Source: JBBECJ01 sp963763325 (GTDB taxonomy: Bacteria > Chloroflexota > Chloroflexia > Thermomicrobiales > CFX8). Taken from it: DNA of 64,000 bases. The notes beneath the pieces are model-generated. The model was not told the origin of the DNA, made no database searches, and saw nothing but the letters and a program-made list of their open reading frames with translations. Positions 27,008 through 35,823 of this stretch are shown piece after piece. Location of the stretch: positions 496,001-560,000 of the forward strand of contig CAVXOL010000023.1 of assembly GCA_963763325.1 (NCBI GenBank), read 5' to 3'. Position numbers and translations under genes: made by a program. The first letter of the stretch is position 1. Every line of letters begins with the position of its first letter.

Positions 27008-27526
27008 ATGAACCGAGCGATCGACATTCAAATCGACGGGGATCTGGCGACGATCTATCGGTTGGGAGCCGAGATCGAGAACTGGCCACAACTGCTGCCA
27101 CATTACCGGGACGTGAAGGTCCTCTGGCAGGATGGCAATCGATGTGTCGCGAAGATGTATGCCTCACGTGACGGCATCCCCGTCTCCTGGATGTGCTGGC
27201 AGGAGCGCGATCCGGAAACGCCTCGCGTGACCTTTCGTCACATCGGCGGCTTCACCCGCGGTATGGTCGCCGTCTGGACCTTCGACCAGCACGACGACGG
27301 CACCGTCACAGCTCGGATCACGCACGAGTTCCGCAAAGGCTGGCCGATCCAGGGGATTGACCGCTTCGTGACCGACACCATCGTGGGCGAGTTCTTCACC
27401 CACAACATTGCGGGCAAGACGCTTAGCATGGTTAAGATGCTGGCCGAAGCAGATCGGGATAGCCGGGCAGCCGGTGAGTTCGTCAGCCATCAGCCGTCAG
27501 CGATCAGCAATCAGCCTGCTGATTAA
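27008..27526 (+). CDS. SRPBCC-family polyketide cyclase/dehydrase-like protein
   Basis: 172 residues of the START-like fold: AEIENWPQLLPHYRDVKVLW is the typical opening of aromatase/cyclase proteins, followed by RVTFRHIGGFTRGMVAVWTF. GGAGGATGGAGGGA precedes the ATG. The last 15 or so residues (HQPSAISNQPAD) are encoded by one arm of a repeated element, so the original C-terminus was probably replaced or lengthened by its insertion. Likely binds a hydrophobic intermediate in the same pathway as its neighbours. Confidence 0.82.
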   Translation: MNRAIDIQIDGDLATIYRLGAEIENWPQLLPHYRDVKVLWQDGNRCVAKMYASRDGIPVSWMCWQERDPETPRVTFRHIGGFTRGMVAVWTFDQHDDGTVTARITHEFRKGWPIQGIDRFVTDTIVGEFFTHNIAGKTLSMVKMLAEADRDSRAAGEFVSHQPSAISNQPAD

Positions 27527-27581
27527 GTGTCACACCTGTCGAATCCGATCAACTGGCTGATAGCTGATCGCTGACGGCTGA
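27490..27581. repeat. inverted TCAGC-rich repeat element
   Basis: TCAGCCGTCAGCGATCAGC (27490-27508) is repeated in perfect inverse as 27563-27581, 54 bases apart. Between them is a further small palindrome AATCAGC-CT-GCTGATT (27509-27524). Such TCAGC/GCTGA arrays, which translate as QPSAIS-like text, are scattered through many bacterial genomes as mobile or palindromic repeats. The left arm runs into the end of the SRPBCC gene; the whole sits between it and the ketosynthase gene. Confidence 0.75.
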
Positions 27582-27602
27582 CTATTACAGAAAGGACGCC
27601 GC

Positions 27603-28859
27603 ATGCGAGGCAGACGGAGGGTCGTCGTGACCGGAATTGGCGCGGTTACGCCGATCGGGAGCGGCGCGGACGGCCTGTGGTGTGGCGTCCTGCGTGGGCA
27701 AAGCGCCGTCCAGCATGTGACGCGCTTCGACCCGAGCATGTTCCGCTCGCATCTGGCTGCCGAAGTGACAGATTTTCAGCCTGAGGACTACCTGGAGCCG
27801 CGCCGCGCGCGGAGGCTGGACCGCTTCTCTCAGCTTGCCGTCGCTGCCAGTCAACAGGCGCTGGCGGATAGCGGTTTCAAGCCCGACAATTGCCGCGACT
27901 CGGTCGGCGTCTACGTCGGCTCGGCGCTGGGTGGTGTCTCGTACGGCGAAGAGCAGCATCAGGCGTTCGTCGAGTCAGGTGTGAAGGCTGTCAGCCCGAT
28001 GACGGCGCTGGCCGTCTTCGGCGGCGCCGGCTCAAGCAACGTTGCGATGGAGCTGGGATTGCACGGTCCAGCCCTCGGCAATGCCAACTCGTGCGCGTCC
28101 GGGACGGTCGCAATTGGTGAGGCGTTTAGGATGATGCGCGACGCGCACGACGCACCGCGGGTGATGCTGGCCGGGGGTTCGGAGGCTCCGCTCTCGCCAC
28201 TCACATTCGGCGCCTTCGCGATCATCAAGGCGATGTCCTCTTCGAACGGTGAACCAGAGCACGCCAGTCGCCCGTTCGATCGCGACCGCGACGGTTTCGT
28301 GATGGCCGAGGGGAGCGCGATGCTCGTCCTCGAAGACCGCGACCAGGCGCTATCGCGAGGCGCACGAATCTACGCCGAGATACTCGGCTACGGTCACACG
28401 AACGACGCATACCACATGACCGCGCCGCTTCCGGACGGCTCTCAGGCAGCCCGCGCGATGACGTTGTCACTGGCGGACGCCGGCGTCGAACCGAATACAG
28501 TCGACTATGTGAACGCACACGGATCATCGACGCCGCTCAACGATTCGACCGAGGTTCTGGCAATTCGAAAGGCGCTCGGCGCGCGCGCCGACGAGGTACC
28601 AGTCACTGGCACGAAGGGGCTGCATGGCCATGCACTTGGTGCAAGCGGAGCGATCGAGGCGGCCATCGTCAGTCTCGCGATCCAGCACCGCTTTGTCCCC
28701 GGTACCGCCAACCTGCGTAATGCGGACCCCGAATGCAATCTGATGCACCTGCCAAACGGTGGTGAACACCGGGCGATAGACGTCGTCGTGTCCAACTCAT
28801 TCGGCTTTGGAGGCATTAACGCCTGTCTGGTGCTGAGCCATCCTGACTGGACCGGGTGA
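27603..28859 (+). CDS. fabF: beta-ketoacyl-ACP synthase II-type ketosynthase
   Basis: 418 residues with a full KAS II catalytic set: Cys164 in ANSCASGTVAIGEA, His306 in VNAHGSSTPLND, Lys338 and His343 in KGLHGHALGASGA. It joins malonyl-ACP to a growing acyl chain. The active-site surroundings NSCASG differ from the TACASG usual in housekeeping FabF. No acyl carrier protein, FabD or FabG lies beside it, and it follows a methyltransferase, flavoprotein and cyclase, so a specialised lipid or polyketide role is plausible. The symbol reflects family, not proven function. Confidence 0.88.
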   Translation: MRGRRRVVVTGIGAVTPIGSGADGLWCGVLRGQSAVQHVTRFDPSMFRSHLAAEVTDFQPEDYLEPRRARRLDRFSQLAVAASQQALADSGFKPDNCRDSVGVYVGSALGGVSYGEEQHQAFVESGVKAVSPMTALAVFGGAGSSNVAMELGLHGPALGNANSCASGTVAIGEAFRMMRDAHDAPRVMLAGGSEAPLSPLTFGAFAIIKAMSSSNGEPEHASRPFDRDRDGFVMAEGSAMLVLEDRDQALSRGARIYAEILGYGHTNDAYHMTAPLPDGSQAARAMTLSLADAGVEPNTVDYVNAHGSSTPLNDSTEVLAIRKALGARADEVPVTGTKGLHGHALGASGAIEAAIVSLAIQHRFVPGTANLRNADPECNLMHLPNGGEHRAIDVVVSNSFGFGGINACLVLSHPDWTG

Positions 28860-28993
28860 TTAGCCGCGCAAGCGCCTGCCTGTTGGTGGTACCGTTACGT
28901 AACACACAAGACTTGATGCACCAACGGCCTCGGTTCGCGGGATTGGGCGACGGTGCGCGAAACCTGCGGACTCACGGATCTCCAAGCGGGGGT

Positions 28994-30310
28994 GTGGTCG
29001 TGGCGCTGATATCTGGCAACGATACGAACGATACGAGGCGATTCGGTGAACGAGTCGATCCGTCCGGGCTGCTCGACCTCGTCAGTGACCTCGTGCAGAT
29101 TTCCTCATCGAATGGGATGGTTCGGTACGCCAACCGAGCCTGGCACGACACACTCGGTTACAGCGTTGAGGACATCCAACGCTTACTCGTAATGGACATC
29201 GTTCATGCTGACCACGAACAACACTTTTCCGACATCATCAGGGATGTGACGCAGGAGCGAACCGCGAGTGAGTTTTCAAGCGTCTTCGTGACGCGCTCCG
29301 GCGACGCGGTACCGGTCGTGGTGCGGATGGACCTGCTGGTTTCAGACAGCGATTCGATTCAGATTCGGACGGTCATGCGCGATCTCCGCGCGGAATTGGC
29401 CGCAGACGCCGCCCTCGACGATATTCGGGCGCAGTTCCAGAGTGCCTTCGAGAGCCAGGCAATCGGAATGGCGGTCCAGGGGCTGGACGGTCGCTGGGAA
29501 GCAGTGAATGATGCCCTGGCGGGATATCTTGGATACACGCGGGATGAGTTGATCAGGATGTCGTGGCACGACATCACCCATCCAGACGACATAGACCGGA
29601 ACGTCGAGGAGTTGCAGCAACTACTGAGTGGAGCCTCCCGCCGGTTCCAGATGGACAAGCGCTACATCCACCGCGACGGCAGCATCGTCTCTGTCATCCT
29701 GACGGTATCGGTCGTCAACGATCGGAATGGAACACCTCTTCGCTTCATCTCGCAGATTCAGGACATCACTGCACGGACCAGGCTGGAGAATCAACTTCTG
29801 CACCGCGCATCACACGATGCACTGACAGGTCTTCCGAATCGGGCGCTTTTTCTGGATCGCCTTGAGCACGCATTGACCCACCTGCAGCGCGACGATGGGC
29901 AGGTCGCTGTGATGTTCCTGGACCTGGACGGCTTCAAGGCTGTCAACGACCAGTTCGGCCACGAACAGGGAGATCGGCTGCTGGTCGAGATAGGGCGCCG
30001 TCTCCGTGCCTGCGCCCGCGCCGGAGACACCGTCGCCCGGCTGGGTGGCGACGAGTTCACAATTCTGCTCGACGACGTGCGCCACCCGTCCGTCGCAACC
30101 GAGGTTGCCCAACGAGTGCGGGAGACGCTCAGCTACCCGATCATGCTCGGTGAGCACGTCACAACCGTTACCCCAAGCATCGGGATCGCGCTCTCACTCG
30201 GCGCCGACGATCGAGCTGAGACAATGCTGCATGCTGCCGATACGGCGATGTACGCCGCCAAGCGCGCCGGCAAGGACCGCTCAGTCGTCGCGCGACGTGG
30301 CGAGAGGTAA
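28994..30310 (+). CDS. PAS-PAS-GGDEF diguanylate cyclase
   Basis: About 438 residues, no membrane helix. PAS 1 at about 18-125 (LVQISSSNGMVRYANRAWHD), PAS 2 at about 145-265 (AFESQAIGMAVQGLDGRWEA; a PAC tail SQIQDITARTRLENQ) and GGDEF at about 275-435 with HDALTGLPNRALFLDRL and the active-site motif RLGGDEFTILL intact, so cyclic-di-GMP synthesis is expected. An inhibitory RxxD site is not evident before GGDEF. The open frame begins at 28856, but the first 46 codons are not protein-like; GTG 28994 or 29000 is more likely. Confidence 0.87.
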   Translation: MVVALISGNDTNDTRRFGERVDPSGLLDLVSDLVQISSSNGMVRYANRAWHDTLGYSVEDIQRLLVMDIVHADHEQHFSDIIRDVTQERTASEFSSVFVTRSGDAVPVVVRMDLLVSDSDSIQIRTVMRDLRAELAADAALDDIRAQFQSAFESQAIGMAVQGLDGRWEAVNDALAGYLGYTRDELIRMSWHDITHPDDIDRNVEELQQLLSGASRRFQMDKRYIHRDGSIVSVILTVSVVNDRNGTPLRFISQIQDITARTRLENQLLHRASHDALTGLPNRALFLDRLEHALTHLQRDDGQVAVMFLDLDGFKAVNDQFGHEQGDRLLVEIGRRLRACARAGDTVARLGGDEFTILLDDVRHPSVATEVAQRVRETLSYPIMLGEHVTTVTPSIGIALSLGADDRAETMLHAADTAMYAAKRAGKDRSVVARRGER

Positions 30311-30420
30311 CAGGTGGCGGGAATTGGGATCGAACACACCAGGCACACTGTCACCCATCACCGACTCGTAGTACCCTGCCCGACACAACAACGGCAATGA
30401 CCGGCACAAGGGAGCAGGCG

Positions 30421-31599
30421 ATGGCAGGTAGTGACGATACGGTGGAGCGAATCAGGCGTGAGGATCTCCAGGGAACCTACGCCATGGAAGCTGAGCGGCA
30501 GCTGGAAGGATCAAACAACAAGGAGCGGCAGGAGTTGCTGCTCGCCTACGGCCTCCCGGCGGCCGAGAGCATCCGCGACCGGAACATCAGTCTTTTCACG
30601 CGCGGAAGATGGCGCTTCAACTCCGGCACCTTCATGAACTCCGAGTACCTCGAAGATATGCGCAAGCTCGATAGCCAGGATGTCGTCATCCTCGGTGCGC
30701 CATATGACGGAGCGACAACCTACCGTCCAGGCACGCGCTTCGGCCCGCAGTCGATGCGAAAGATCTCGCCACAGTCCAGCGGCTACAACCCTGGCATGGG
30801 CATCGATCTCCACGAGTCGCTGACGATCGTTGACGCCGGCGATATCACCATCATTCCATCCAACATTGAGAAGAGCTTTGATCAGATCGCGAAGGCAGTC
30901 GCCTACGTCGCTGAACGCGAAGTGTTCCCGATCGTGCTGGGCGGAGACCACGCCATCGGCTATCCGGACGTGCGTGGTCTGGCACCGTTCATCGACGGCA
31001 ACATCGGCATCATCCACTTCGACCGGCACTCTGACCTCTCAGAGTACAGCCTCGATGAACGTATGCATGGCTCGCCATTCTTCCACGCCACCAACATCCC
31101 AAACGCGCCAGCGACGAATCTCGTCCAGATAGGCATTGGCGGCTGGCAAGGCTCCAAAGACGGGATCAAGATCGCCCGCGAGCGCAACGCCACAGTAATC
31201 ACCATCGACGATGTCGACAGGTTCGGACCGGATCGAATCGTCGAGTATGCGCTGGAGATCGCCTGGAAGAACGCGAAGGCGGTCTGGATCTCATTCGACG
31301 TCGACTCGCTCGATCCAGCCTTCACGCCTGGTACTGGCACTCCTGTTCCCGGAGGCCTGACACCACGTGAAGCGTTGAAGATGATCCGCGACATCGCGGC
31401 CGAGGGGCTGATCGGGATGGAAGTCGTCGAGGTCGCGCCGCCGTTCGATGTCCACGATCAAACGGCGCTCGTCGGCGTCCACGCCATTCTCGAATGCCTC
31501 GGCTCATTGGTGAAGAACAACAAGCTTGGCCGGAAGCAGGTCCCGCCCGAGGATCGTACTGACCAGGTTTCTCCAATGGACGCTCCGCCGAAGGGGTAG
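30421..31599 (+). CDS. ureohydrolase, agmatinase/guanidinase-like
   Basis: 392 residues of the arginase/agmatinase fold. All dimetal ligands are present: GGDHAIG (about 174), DRHSD (about 201, the D-x-H-x-D motif) and SFDVDSLDP (about 291). It has a long N-terminal extension of about 80 residues and the text DERMHGSPFFHATNIPNAP and LVQIGIGGWQGSKDG. From memory these stretches and the length match Synechocystis Sll1077, a nickel-dependent guanidine hydrolase, better than true agmatinases. The product would be urea and ammonia. No hypA/hypB-like nickel chaperone gene or guanidine riboswitch is seen nearby. AAGGGAGCAGGCG precedes the ATG at 30421. A strong terminator follows. Confidence 0.85.
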   Translation: MAGSDDTVERIRREDLQGTYAMEAERQLEGSNNKERQELLLAYGLPAAESIRDRNISLFTRGRWRFNSGTFMNSEYLEDMRKLDSQDVVILGAPYDGATTYRPGTRFGPQSMRKISPQSSGYNPGMGIDLHESLTIVDAGDITIIPSNIEKSFDQIAKAVAYVAEREVFPIVLGGDHAIGYPDVRGLAPFIDGNIGIIHFDRHSDLSEYSLDERMHGSPFFHATNIPNAPATNLVQIGIGGWQGSKDGIKIARERNATVITIDDVDRFGPDRIVEYALEIAWKNAKAVWISFDVDSLDPAFTPGTGTPVPGGLTPREALKMIRDIAAEGLIGMEVVEVAPPFDVHDQTALVGVHAILECLGSLVKNNKLGRKQVPPEDRTDQVSPMDAPPKG

Positions 31600-31627
31600 C
31601 ACGATACGTCCACACAGGCTGCCACTC

Positions 31628-31678
31628 CACCCTCTTGTCGTCCTCTCCTGCTGCACAGGATGACCAGAGGGTGATTTT
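31628..31678 (+). terminator. rho-independent terminator after the ureohydrolase gene
   Basis: CACCCTC (31628-31634) pairs with GAGGGTG (31667-31673); the stem can be prolonged inward to about 17 bp with two mismatches, and ATTTT follows directly. Confidence 0.7.
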
Positions 31679-31973
31679 CACGTGCGGCGATCAACCGCCA
31701 GCGTCATCACACGGACGACTCACCCACAGTATCGGCAGTACGCGCAACGAATCCGCAACCCATTCGGTCCACATTCGATCACTCGATGCTCCACCGGGGA
31801 AATTAGTCCCGGTGTTTGAACGTACACGGCAGTCAACCGACTCGTGTTCGTCGAGTTCGCATGGAATGTGCCGGATTGTCACGGGCAGTGTTGCCAATGT
31901 GTACGGACAATCACACGTAAGTGTTACCGAATGAGACGCACACATCAGGGTAATCGCTGACATGCCGTCAAAG

Positions 31974-32002
31974 TTGCCCTGAACAGTGGTCCGTGATACT
32001 CT
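31974..32002 (+). promoter_or_regulatory. sigma-70-like promoter of the secreted-protein gene
   Basis: TTGCCC at 31974-31979 and TACTCT at 31997-32002 are 17 bases apart, 91 bases before the start of the secreted LGFP-like protein gene. Confidence 0.45.
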
Positions 32003-32092
32003 GCGCGGTACCGGGAAGATCGCTGAAGCGCATATCGCGGTGGGGCGCGAGTCTGTTTCAGCAGCGAATCCGACAGGTAAAGGTGGGGAAAA

Positions 32093-33346
32093 TTGGCGAA
32101 GATTCAGACGCGGCGACGCCGGTCTCGGATCGCTGCAATACTTCTGACAATTGCAACGATGGTGTTTTCGGTGATGCCAGCCGGAGCGCAGGAGCCGACA
32201 TCAGCCAACGAACCGCGGCCCGCTGTACACGAGGAAGACCAGACACAGCACCTCGGTGGTGCCACCTGGCGTGTCTACGGATACCAGGAAGGTCTTGTCG
32301 GATACACGACTGCAAATGGTCACGTCATCCAGCCGGAAGACTTTTTCGTCGCGCTACCGTGCTTCTGCGTTCTCTCCAGCAACGGCGGCAACGAGTTCAT
32401 GGTGCGCCTGGAGTACAACGGCAACACCGTCACTGTACCGGTATGGGATGTTGGCCCGTGGAATGTGAGCGACAATTACTGGGACCCACCTGAACAGCGT
32501 GAGTGGCAGGGGCTCGAACAGGGCATGCCAATGGCAACGGCTGCGTATTATCGAGACTACAACAATGGTACCGACGGCTGGGGCCGCGAAGTGACATCGC
32601 CGGGCGGGATCGATATCGGCGACGGAGCATTCCACGCCCTTGGGATGAAAGGCTCTGACTGGGTCAATGTCACGTTCCTGTGGCTTGAGCCGCAGCGTTG
32701 GGAGTTGGCGGCGTTGCCGTTCCCGTATCAGAACATCGCGACCGTCTGGTGGGATGAACGGCCGCCGCTCGATCCCGCCCCAGTCAACTACGATGGCTAC
32801 TTTGGCTACATCTGGGAGACTGGACATAACGTACCGAATCCGATGATCCATCATTACTGGAACACCGGAGGCTGGCGCCGCTACGGGATGCCAGTCAGCG
32901 AGTTCTTTCGAGAGGTGAGCGCAGACGGCGCGGTACGGCTCGTGCAGTACTTCGAGCGTGCCGTTCTTACACTCGACCTCACCGATCCAAACGCACCAGT
33001 CGTCCGTCAGGACAACCTCGGCTATGGCACGTACATCGACCCGGACGCTGACAGGCCCGTCGATGTCTTCGAACCGCACCCCAACGGCAGGTATTTCCCG
33101 GAGACCGGCCACACCCTTCAGAATGGTTTCAAGGCATATTGGGAGCGGAGTGGGGGACTCGACGTATTCGGCATGCCGCTCTCGGAAGAGTGGTCGGAGG
33201 TCAATGCAGACGGACGCAAGGTCGTCATGCAGGTCTTCGAGCGTGCGCGTCTGGAATGGTGGCCCGACCGGGTCGGGACCGACGAGGAAATTACTCGCGG
33301 GCTGCTAGGTCTGGAGCTACTGCGGCGCAAGGGATTGATCGAGTAA
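32093..33346 (+). CDS. secreted protein with LGFP-like C-terminal repeats
   Basis: 417 residues. A basic N-terminus and signal peptide (IAAILLTIATMVFSVMPAGA, cleavage after AGA-Q), a central domain of about 200 residues rich in Trp, Tyr and Asn (VPVWDVGPWNVSDNYWDPP), and two LGFP-like units near the C-terminus (ETGHNVPNPMIHHYWNTGGW, and ETGHTLQNGFKAYWERSGGL with FGMPLSEEW and QVFERARLEWW). Such repeats occur in cell-surface proteins that bind the wall. The central part resembles double-psi beta-barrel proteins, uncertainly. The start is TTG, with GGTGGGG upstream. Shares its repeat type with the transpeptidase at 36572. Confidence 0.8.
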   Translation: MAKIQTRRRRSRIAAILLTIATMVFSVMPAGAQEPTSANEPRPAVHEEDQTQHLGGATWRVYGYQEGLVGYTTANGHVIQPEDFFVALPCFCVLSSNGGNEFMVRLEYNGNTVTVPVWDVGPWNVSDNYWDPPEQREWQGLEQGMPMATAAYYRDYNNGTDGWGREVTSPGGIDIGDGAFHALGMKGSDWVNVTFLWLEPQRWELAALPFPYQNIATVWWDERPPLDPAPVNYDGYFGYIWETGHNVPNPMIHHYWNTGGWRRYGMPVSEFFREVSADGAVRLVQYFERAVLTLDLTDPNAPVVRQDNLGYGTYIDPDADRPVDVFEPHPNGRYFPETGHTLQNGFKAYWERSGGLDVFGMPLSEEWSEVNADGRKVVMQVFERARLEWWPDRVGTDEEITRGLLGLELLRRKGLIE

Positions 33347-33369
33347 CCAGACGGCGTCTCTTTTCTTTT

Positions 33370-33399
33370 ACGCGGATGATGGTTGCCCATCATCCGCGT
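33370..33399. terminator. 13-bp perfect hairpin after the secreted-protein gene
   Basis: ACGCGGATGATGG (33370-33382) and CCATCATCCGCGT (33387-33399) with a 4-base loop. The downstream side reads GTCGCTTTATGG, a weak U-tract. It starts 24 bases after the stop codon. Confidence 0.75.
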
Positions 33400-33431
33400 G
33401 TCGCTTTATGGTCAGCATGAATTGTCAAAAT

Positions 33432-33447
33432 GTACCGGCACCGGTAC
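33432..33447. promoter_or_regulatory. palindrome, possible operator
   Basis: GTACCGG-CA-CCGGTAC is a perfect 7-bp inverted repeat with two central bases, about 70-90 bases before the membrane protein gene that follows. A dimeric regulator could bind it; no match to a known box. Confidence 0.35.
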
Positions 33448-33520
33448 GTTCCGTGCTTAGATACGCGCAGTGAGTCGATGCGGCGTTAAGTTGCATGCGT
33501 TCAAGGAGACACCCGCTGTC

Positions 33521-34117
33521 GTGCACTGGTTCCAGGGACCACAACACTGGCTGGATCATCACAAGCTCGAACGCGACCGGCGTCATGAGCCGTTCACGCC
33601 CCGAGTGCCGGCGTTCATCCTGTCACACCCGGCGCTCTTCGGCGTCGTCCTGACGGTCGGTGGCATTTTTGGGAACTGGATGTTGTCCAGTCAGTTGTCC
33701 TCCTGGCCGGCCTGGATGCTCTTCCCAAGCATGATGCTGGCCGTTCTCTCACTGATTACGATGGTGCTCGGCCTCGGAATTCTGACAGTTCGACTGCTGG
33801 AACCTGCATTGGGTTTAATGGACCTGGACTGGGACGCCGAGCCGCTGGCACAGCTCGGGATACCAATCCAGCTACAGCGCAAATGCGAGTCGCTCGGATA
33901 CTGGACCGCTGAGGATCTGGTGCGAGCAGTGGACAGGGGAAAGTTTCCCTGGACCAGTCTCGAATACGATGAGCGTATGCAAGTCCAACGCGGCGTGGAA
34001 CGCTGGACTGCAGCCGTTGCCGCTGAGAAGCAAACGTGGCGTGGCCGTGGGCCGTTATCACGCAAACGACGGCAGCGAGCCGGTGGAGATGCCCCCGGCA
34101 AAGGCAGCGGCCGGTAG
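33521..34117 (+). CDS. membrane protein, unknown function
   Basis: About 198 residues with two helices (VPAFILSHPALFGVVLTVGG, and a second at about 70-95 of this frame, MLAVLSLITMVLGLGILTV) and a cytoplasmic C-terminal half with LAQLGIPIQLQRKCESLGYW and WTAEDLVRAVDRGKFPW, reminiscent of a helix-hairpin-like fold. The tail is very basic. No family recognised. The start is uncertain: GTG 33521 with AAGGAG twelve bases upstream, or GTG 33470. Confidence 0.62.
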   Translation: MHWFQGPQHWLDHHKLERDRRHEPFTPRVPAFILSHPALFGVVLTVGGIFGNWMLSSQLSSWPAWMLFPSMMLAVLSLITMVLGLGILTVRLLEPALGLMDLDWDAEPLAQLGIPIQLQRKCESLGYWTAEDLVRAVDRGKFPWTSLEYDERMQVQRGVERWTAAVAAEKQTWRGRGPLSRKRRQRAGGDAPGKGSGR

Positions 34118-34211
34118 CGTGTCATAATCACAGTTAGCAACCCCTAATGTCCGGACGAGGCGACGTAGCAGGGGCGGCCGCCGCTCCGGACGAGCATGAG
34201 GCCAGAAACTG

Positions 34212-35378
34212 GTGCGCCGGACTATTCTGATCGTCATCGCAATTGCAGTGCTTGCCGCTGCAATCTTCTACGTCGATTTCTCGACGCTGTGGTCGGCGCT
34301 TGCCGGACTAACGATCACCACACTGATCCTGCTTGGAGTACTGCTCTTCGCCAGTGCACTGCTGAAGTCGGTCCGCTGGGCATTCTATTTGCGCGCCGCA
34401 AAGCTCGACATTTCCTGGCGAGACGGAATGACGACCTACCTTGCCGGAATGTCAGCCGGCGCGATTCCGGGCGGCTCATGGCTCCCGGCACGGCTGGCCC
34501 AGGAACACGGCGACATCCGCATGCGCCAGGCAGCATCCGGCATCTTCGTCGGATTCGTCGCCGACATGCTCGCGCTGGCGGTGCTGGCAGCGACAACGAT
34601 CATCCTGCTCGGCGAGCCACGTGCGCGCTTGCTGATCCCCGGAGCAGCGATCGTACTTGCGACACTGCTCATCGCGATGGGCCGTTCTGAACGACTGTGG
34701 TATTTCGTCGACCGGCTGCTGGCGCGGTCACGCGTCACGCGCAGCCTGCTGCCCAAAGAGGCGGACATTCACCAGAAGGTCTCGGCTGTCATGCGCGCTC
34801 CGGTCATCGCCCGTGGTGTCGCATTCAGCGTCGGGACGACAGGCTTCGCGATCACGATGCTGTATCTACTGGTGAATGGTCTGACCTTTACTGGCATCAC
34901 CGCAATCCAGGCGGTCTATGTCCACTCGTTTTCCGAATCGGCCGCAACCGTCATTCCGTCGCCGGGAGGGATCGGCGTCATCGACTCCTCGATGGCAGGT
35001 TTGCTGAATTCGCTCTCGATCGGCTGGGTCCGCGCGACATTCGTCGTATTGACGATTCGCTCGGTCGACTTGCTGTTCAAGACCGTCTTCGGCTCCTTGA
35101 TGCTGGTCATTTTCTATAACCGGTTGCTGCGCGAGGTATTGCAGTTTCGACGACGGGCAAAGAAGGTTGGCCGTCACGCGTGGCATGCGTGGCGCTTCAG
35201 TTGGAGGTTCGCGACCCGCCAGCATGGCGATACATCGCGGACCGTAACACGGACATCCGAGCCACCAGCGCAGCAGACAGCATCAGCCACAGAAATTGCG
35301 AAGTCCTTCACAGCACAATCCGCAGCACACCCGGTGCGCCGGGTGCGCTCTACATCTGATCGCAGCGCGACCGACTAA
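34212..35378 (+). CDS. lysylphosphatidylglycerol-synthase-like membrane protein (UPF0104/YbhN type)
   Basis: 388 residues with about eight helices. Conserved stretches include LLKSVRWAFYLRAAKLDISW and the loop AATVIPSPGGIGVIDSSMAG, characteristic of the flippase-like LPG-synthase transmembrane family. Members flip or move lipids; the catalytic aminoacyl-transfer domain of MprF is absent. The last 70 residues are polar and probably disordered. The start is a GTG at 34212. It converges on the winged-helix regulator with a 4-base overlap. Confidence 0.82.
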   Translation: MRRTILIVIAIAVLAAAIFYVDFSTLWSALAGLTITTLILLGVLLFASALLKSVRWAFYLRAAKLDISWRDGMTTYLAGMSAGAIPGGSWLPARLAQEHGDIRMRQAASGIFVGFVADMLALAVLAATTIILLGEPRARLLIPGAAIVLATLLIAMGRSERLWYFVDRLLARSRVTRSLLPKEADIHQKVSAVMRAPVIARGVAFSVGTTGFAITMLYLLVNGLTFTGITAIQAVYVHSFSESAATVIPSPGGIGVIDSSMAGLLNSLSIGWVRATFVVLTIRSVDLLFKTVFGSLMLVIFYNRLLREVLQFRRRAKKVGRHAWHAWRFSWRFATRQHGDTSRTVTRTSEPPAQQTASATEIAKSFTAQSAAHPVRRVRSTSDRSATD

Positions 35379-35713
35379 CCAGCCGGAGTCGCCTCCTGCA
35401 CCGGCGTCGACATCGATGCCGCGACCGCGCCCGCCGGCATCTCACAGATGAGACAGTCGATCAGAGCCGAAACCGGCACATCGCCGATCACCTCGCCACT
35501 GACCGGCTGATCCCGGTGGACGACATACTCATTGTGTCGTCCGACACGTGTACGCGAAATATAGCCAGCTTCGTCAAGATCCCGTATCAGACGTTGCGTT
35601 GCGCGTTCCGTGATTCCAACGGCCTGAGCGATCTTGCGGGCCGTACTGGCTGGATTCTGCGCGATATAAAGCAGAACCCGCGCCTGATTTGTCAGAAATA
35701 GCCATTCGCTCAC
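35375..35713 (-). CDS. winged-helix transcriptional regulator (MarR-like)
   Basis: About 112 residues opening WLFLTNQARVLLYIAQNPAS, then a helix-turn-helix with TARKIAQAVGITERATQRLI and the wing RTRVGRHNEYVV. The last 40 residues carry CLICEM, which may bind a metal or sense redox. The frame opens at GTG 35764, but the GTG at 35713, preceded by GGGAGACAGACAACA, gives the normal family start. It may act on the divergent region toward the membrane protein at 35824 or on the flippase-like gene it overlaps. Confidence 0.75.
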   Translation of the reverse strand: MSEWLFLTNQARVLLYIAQNPASTARKIAQAVGITERATQRLIRDLDEAGYISRTRVGRHNEYVVHRDQPVSGEVIGDVPVSALIDCLICEMPAGAVAASMSTPVQEATPAG

Positions 35714-35823
35714 TGTTGTCTGTCTCCCGCTTCTCTCGTCAGCCTCAGCGCGAGTCGTAGGCACTTCAGGTGACTCAGCAGGACAAACGCAAACTCTGTT
35801 CCACGATTCACGACATCAACATG

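Larger units (their letters stand above)
31600..32092. other. intergenic stretch with terminator and promoter
   Basis: 493 bases without a gene. It holds a terminator at its left end and a promoter candidate at its right end (both listed). In between I see no reading frame with protein-like text and no further strong structure. Confidence 0.6.
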
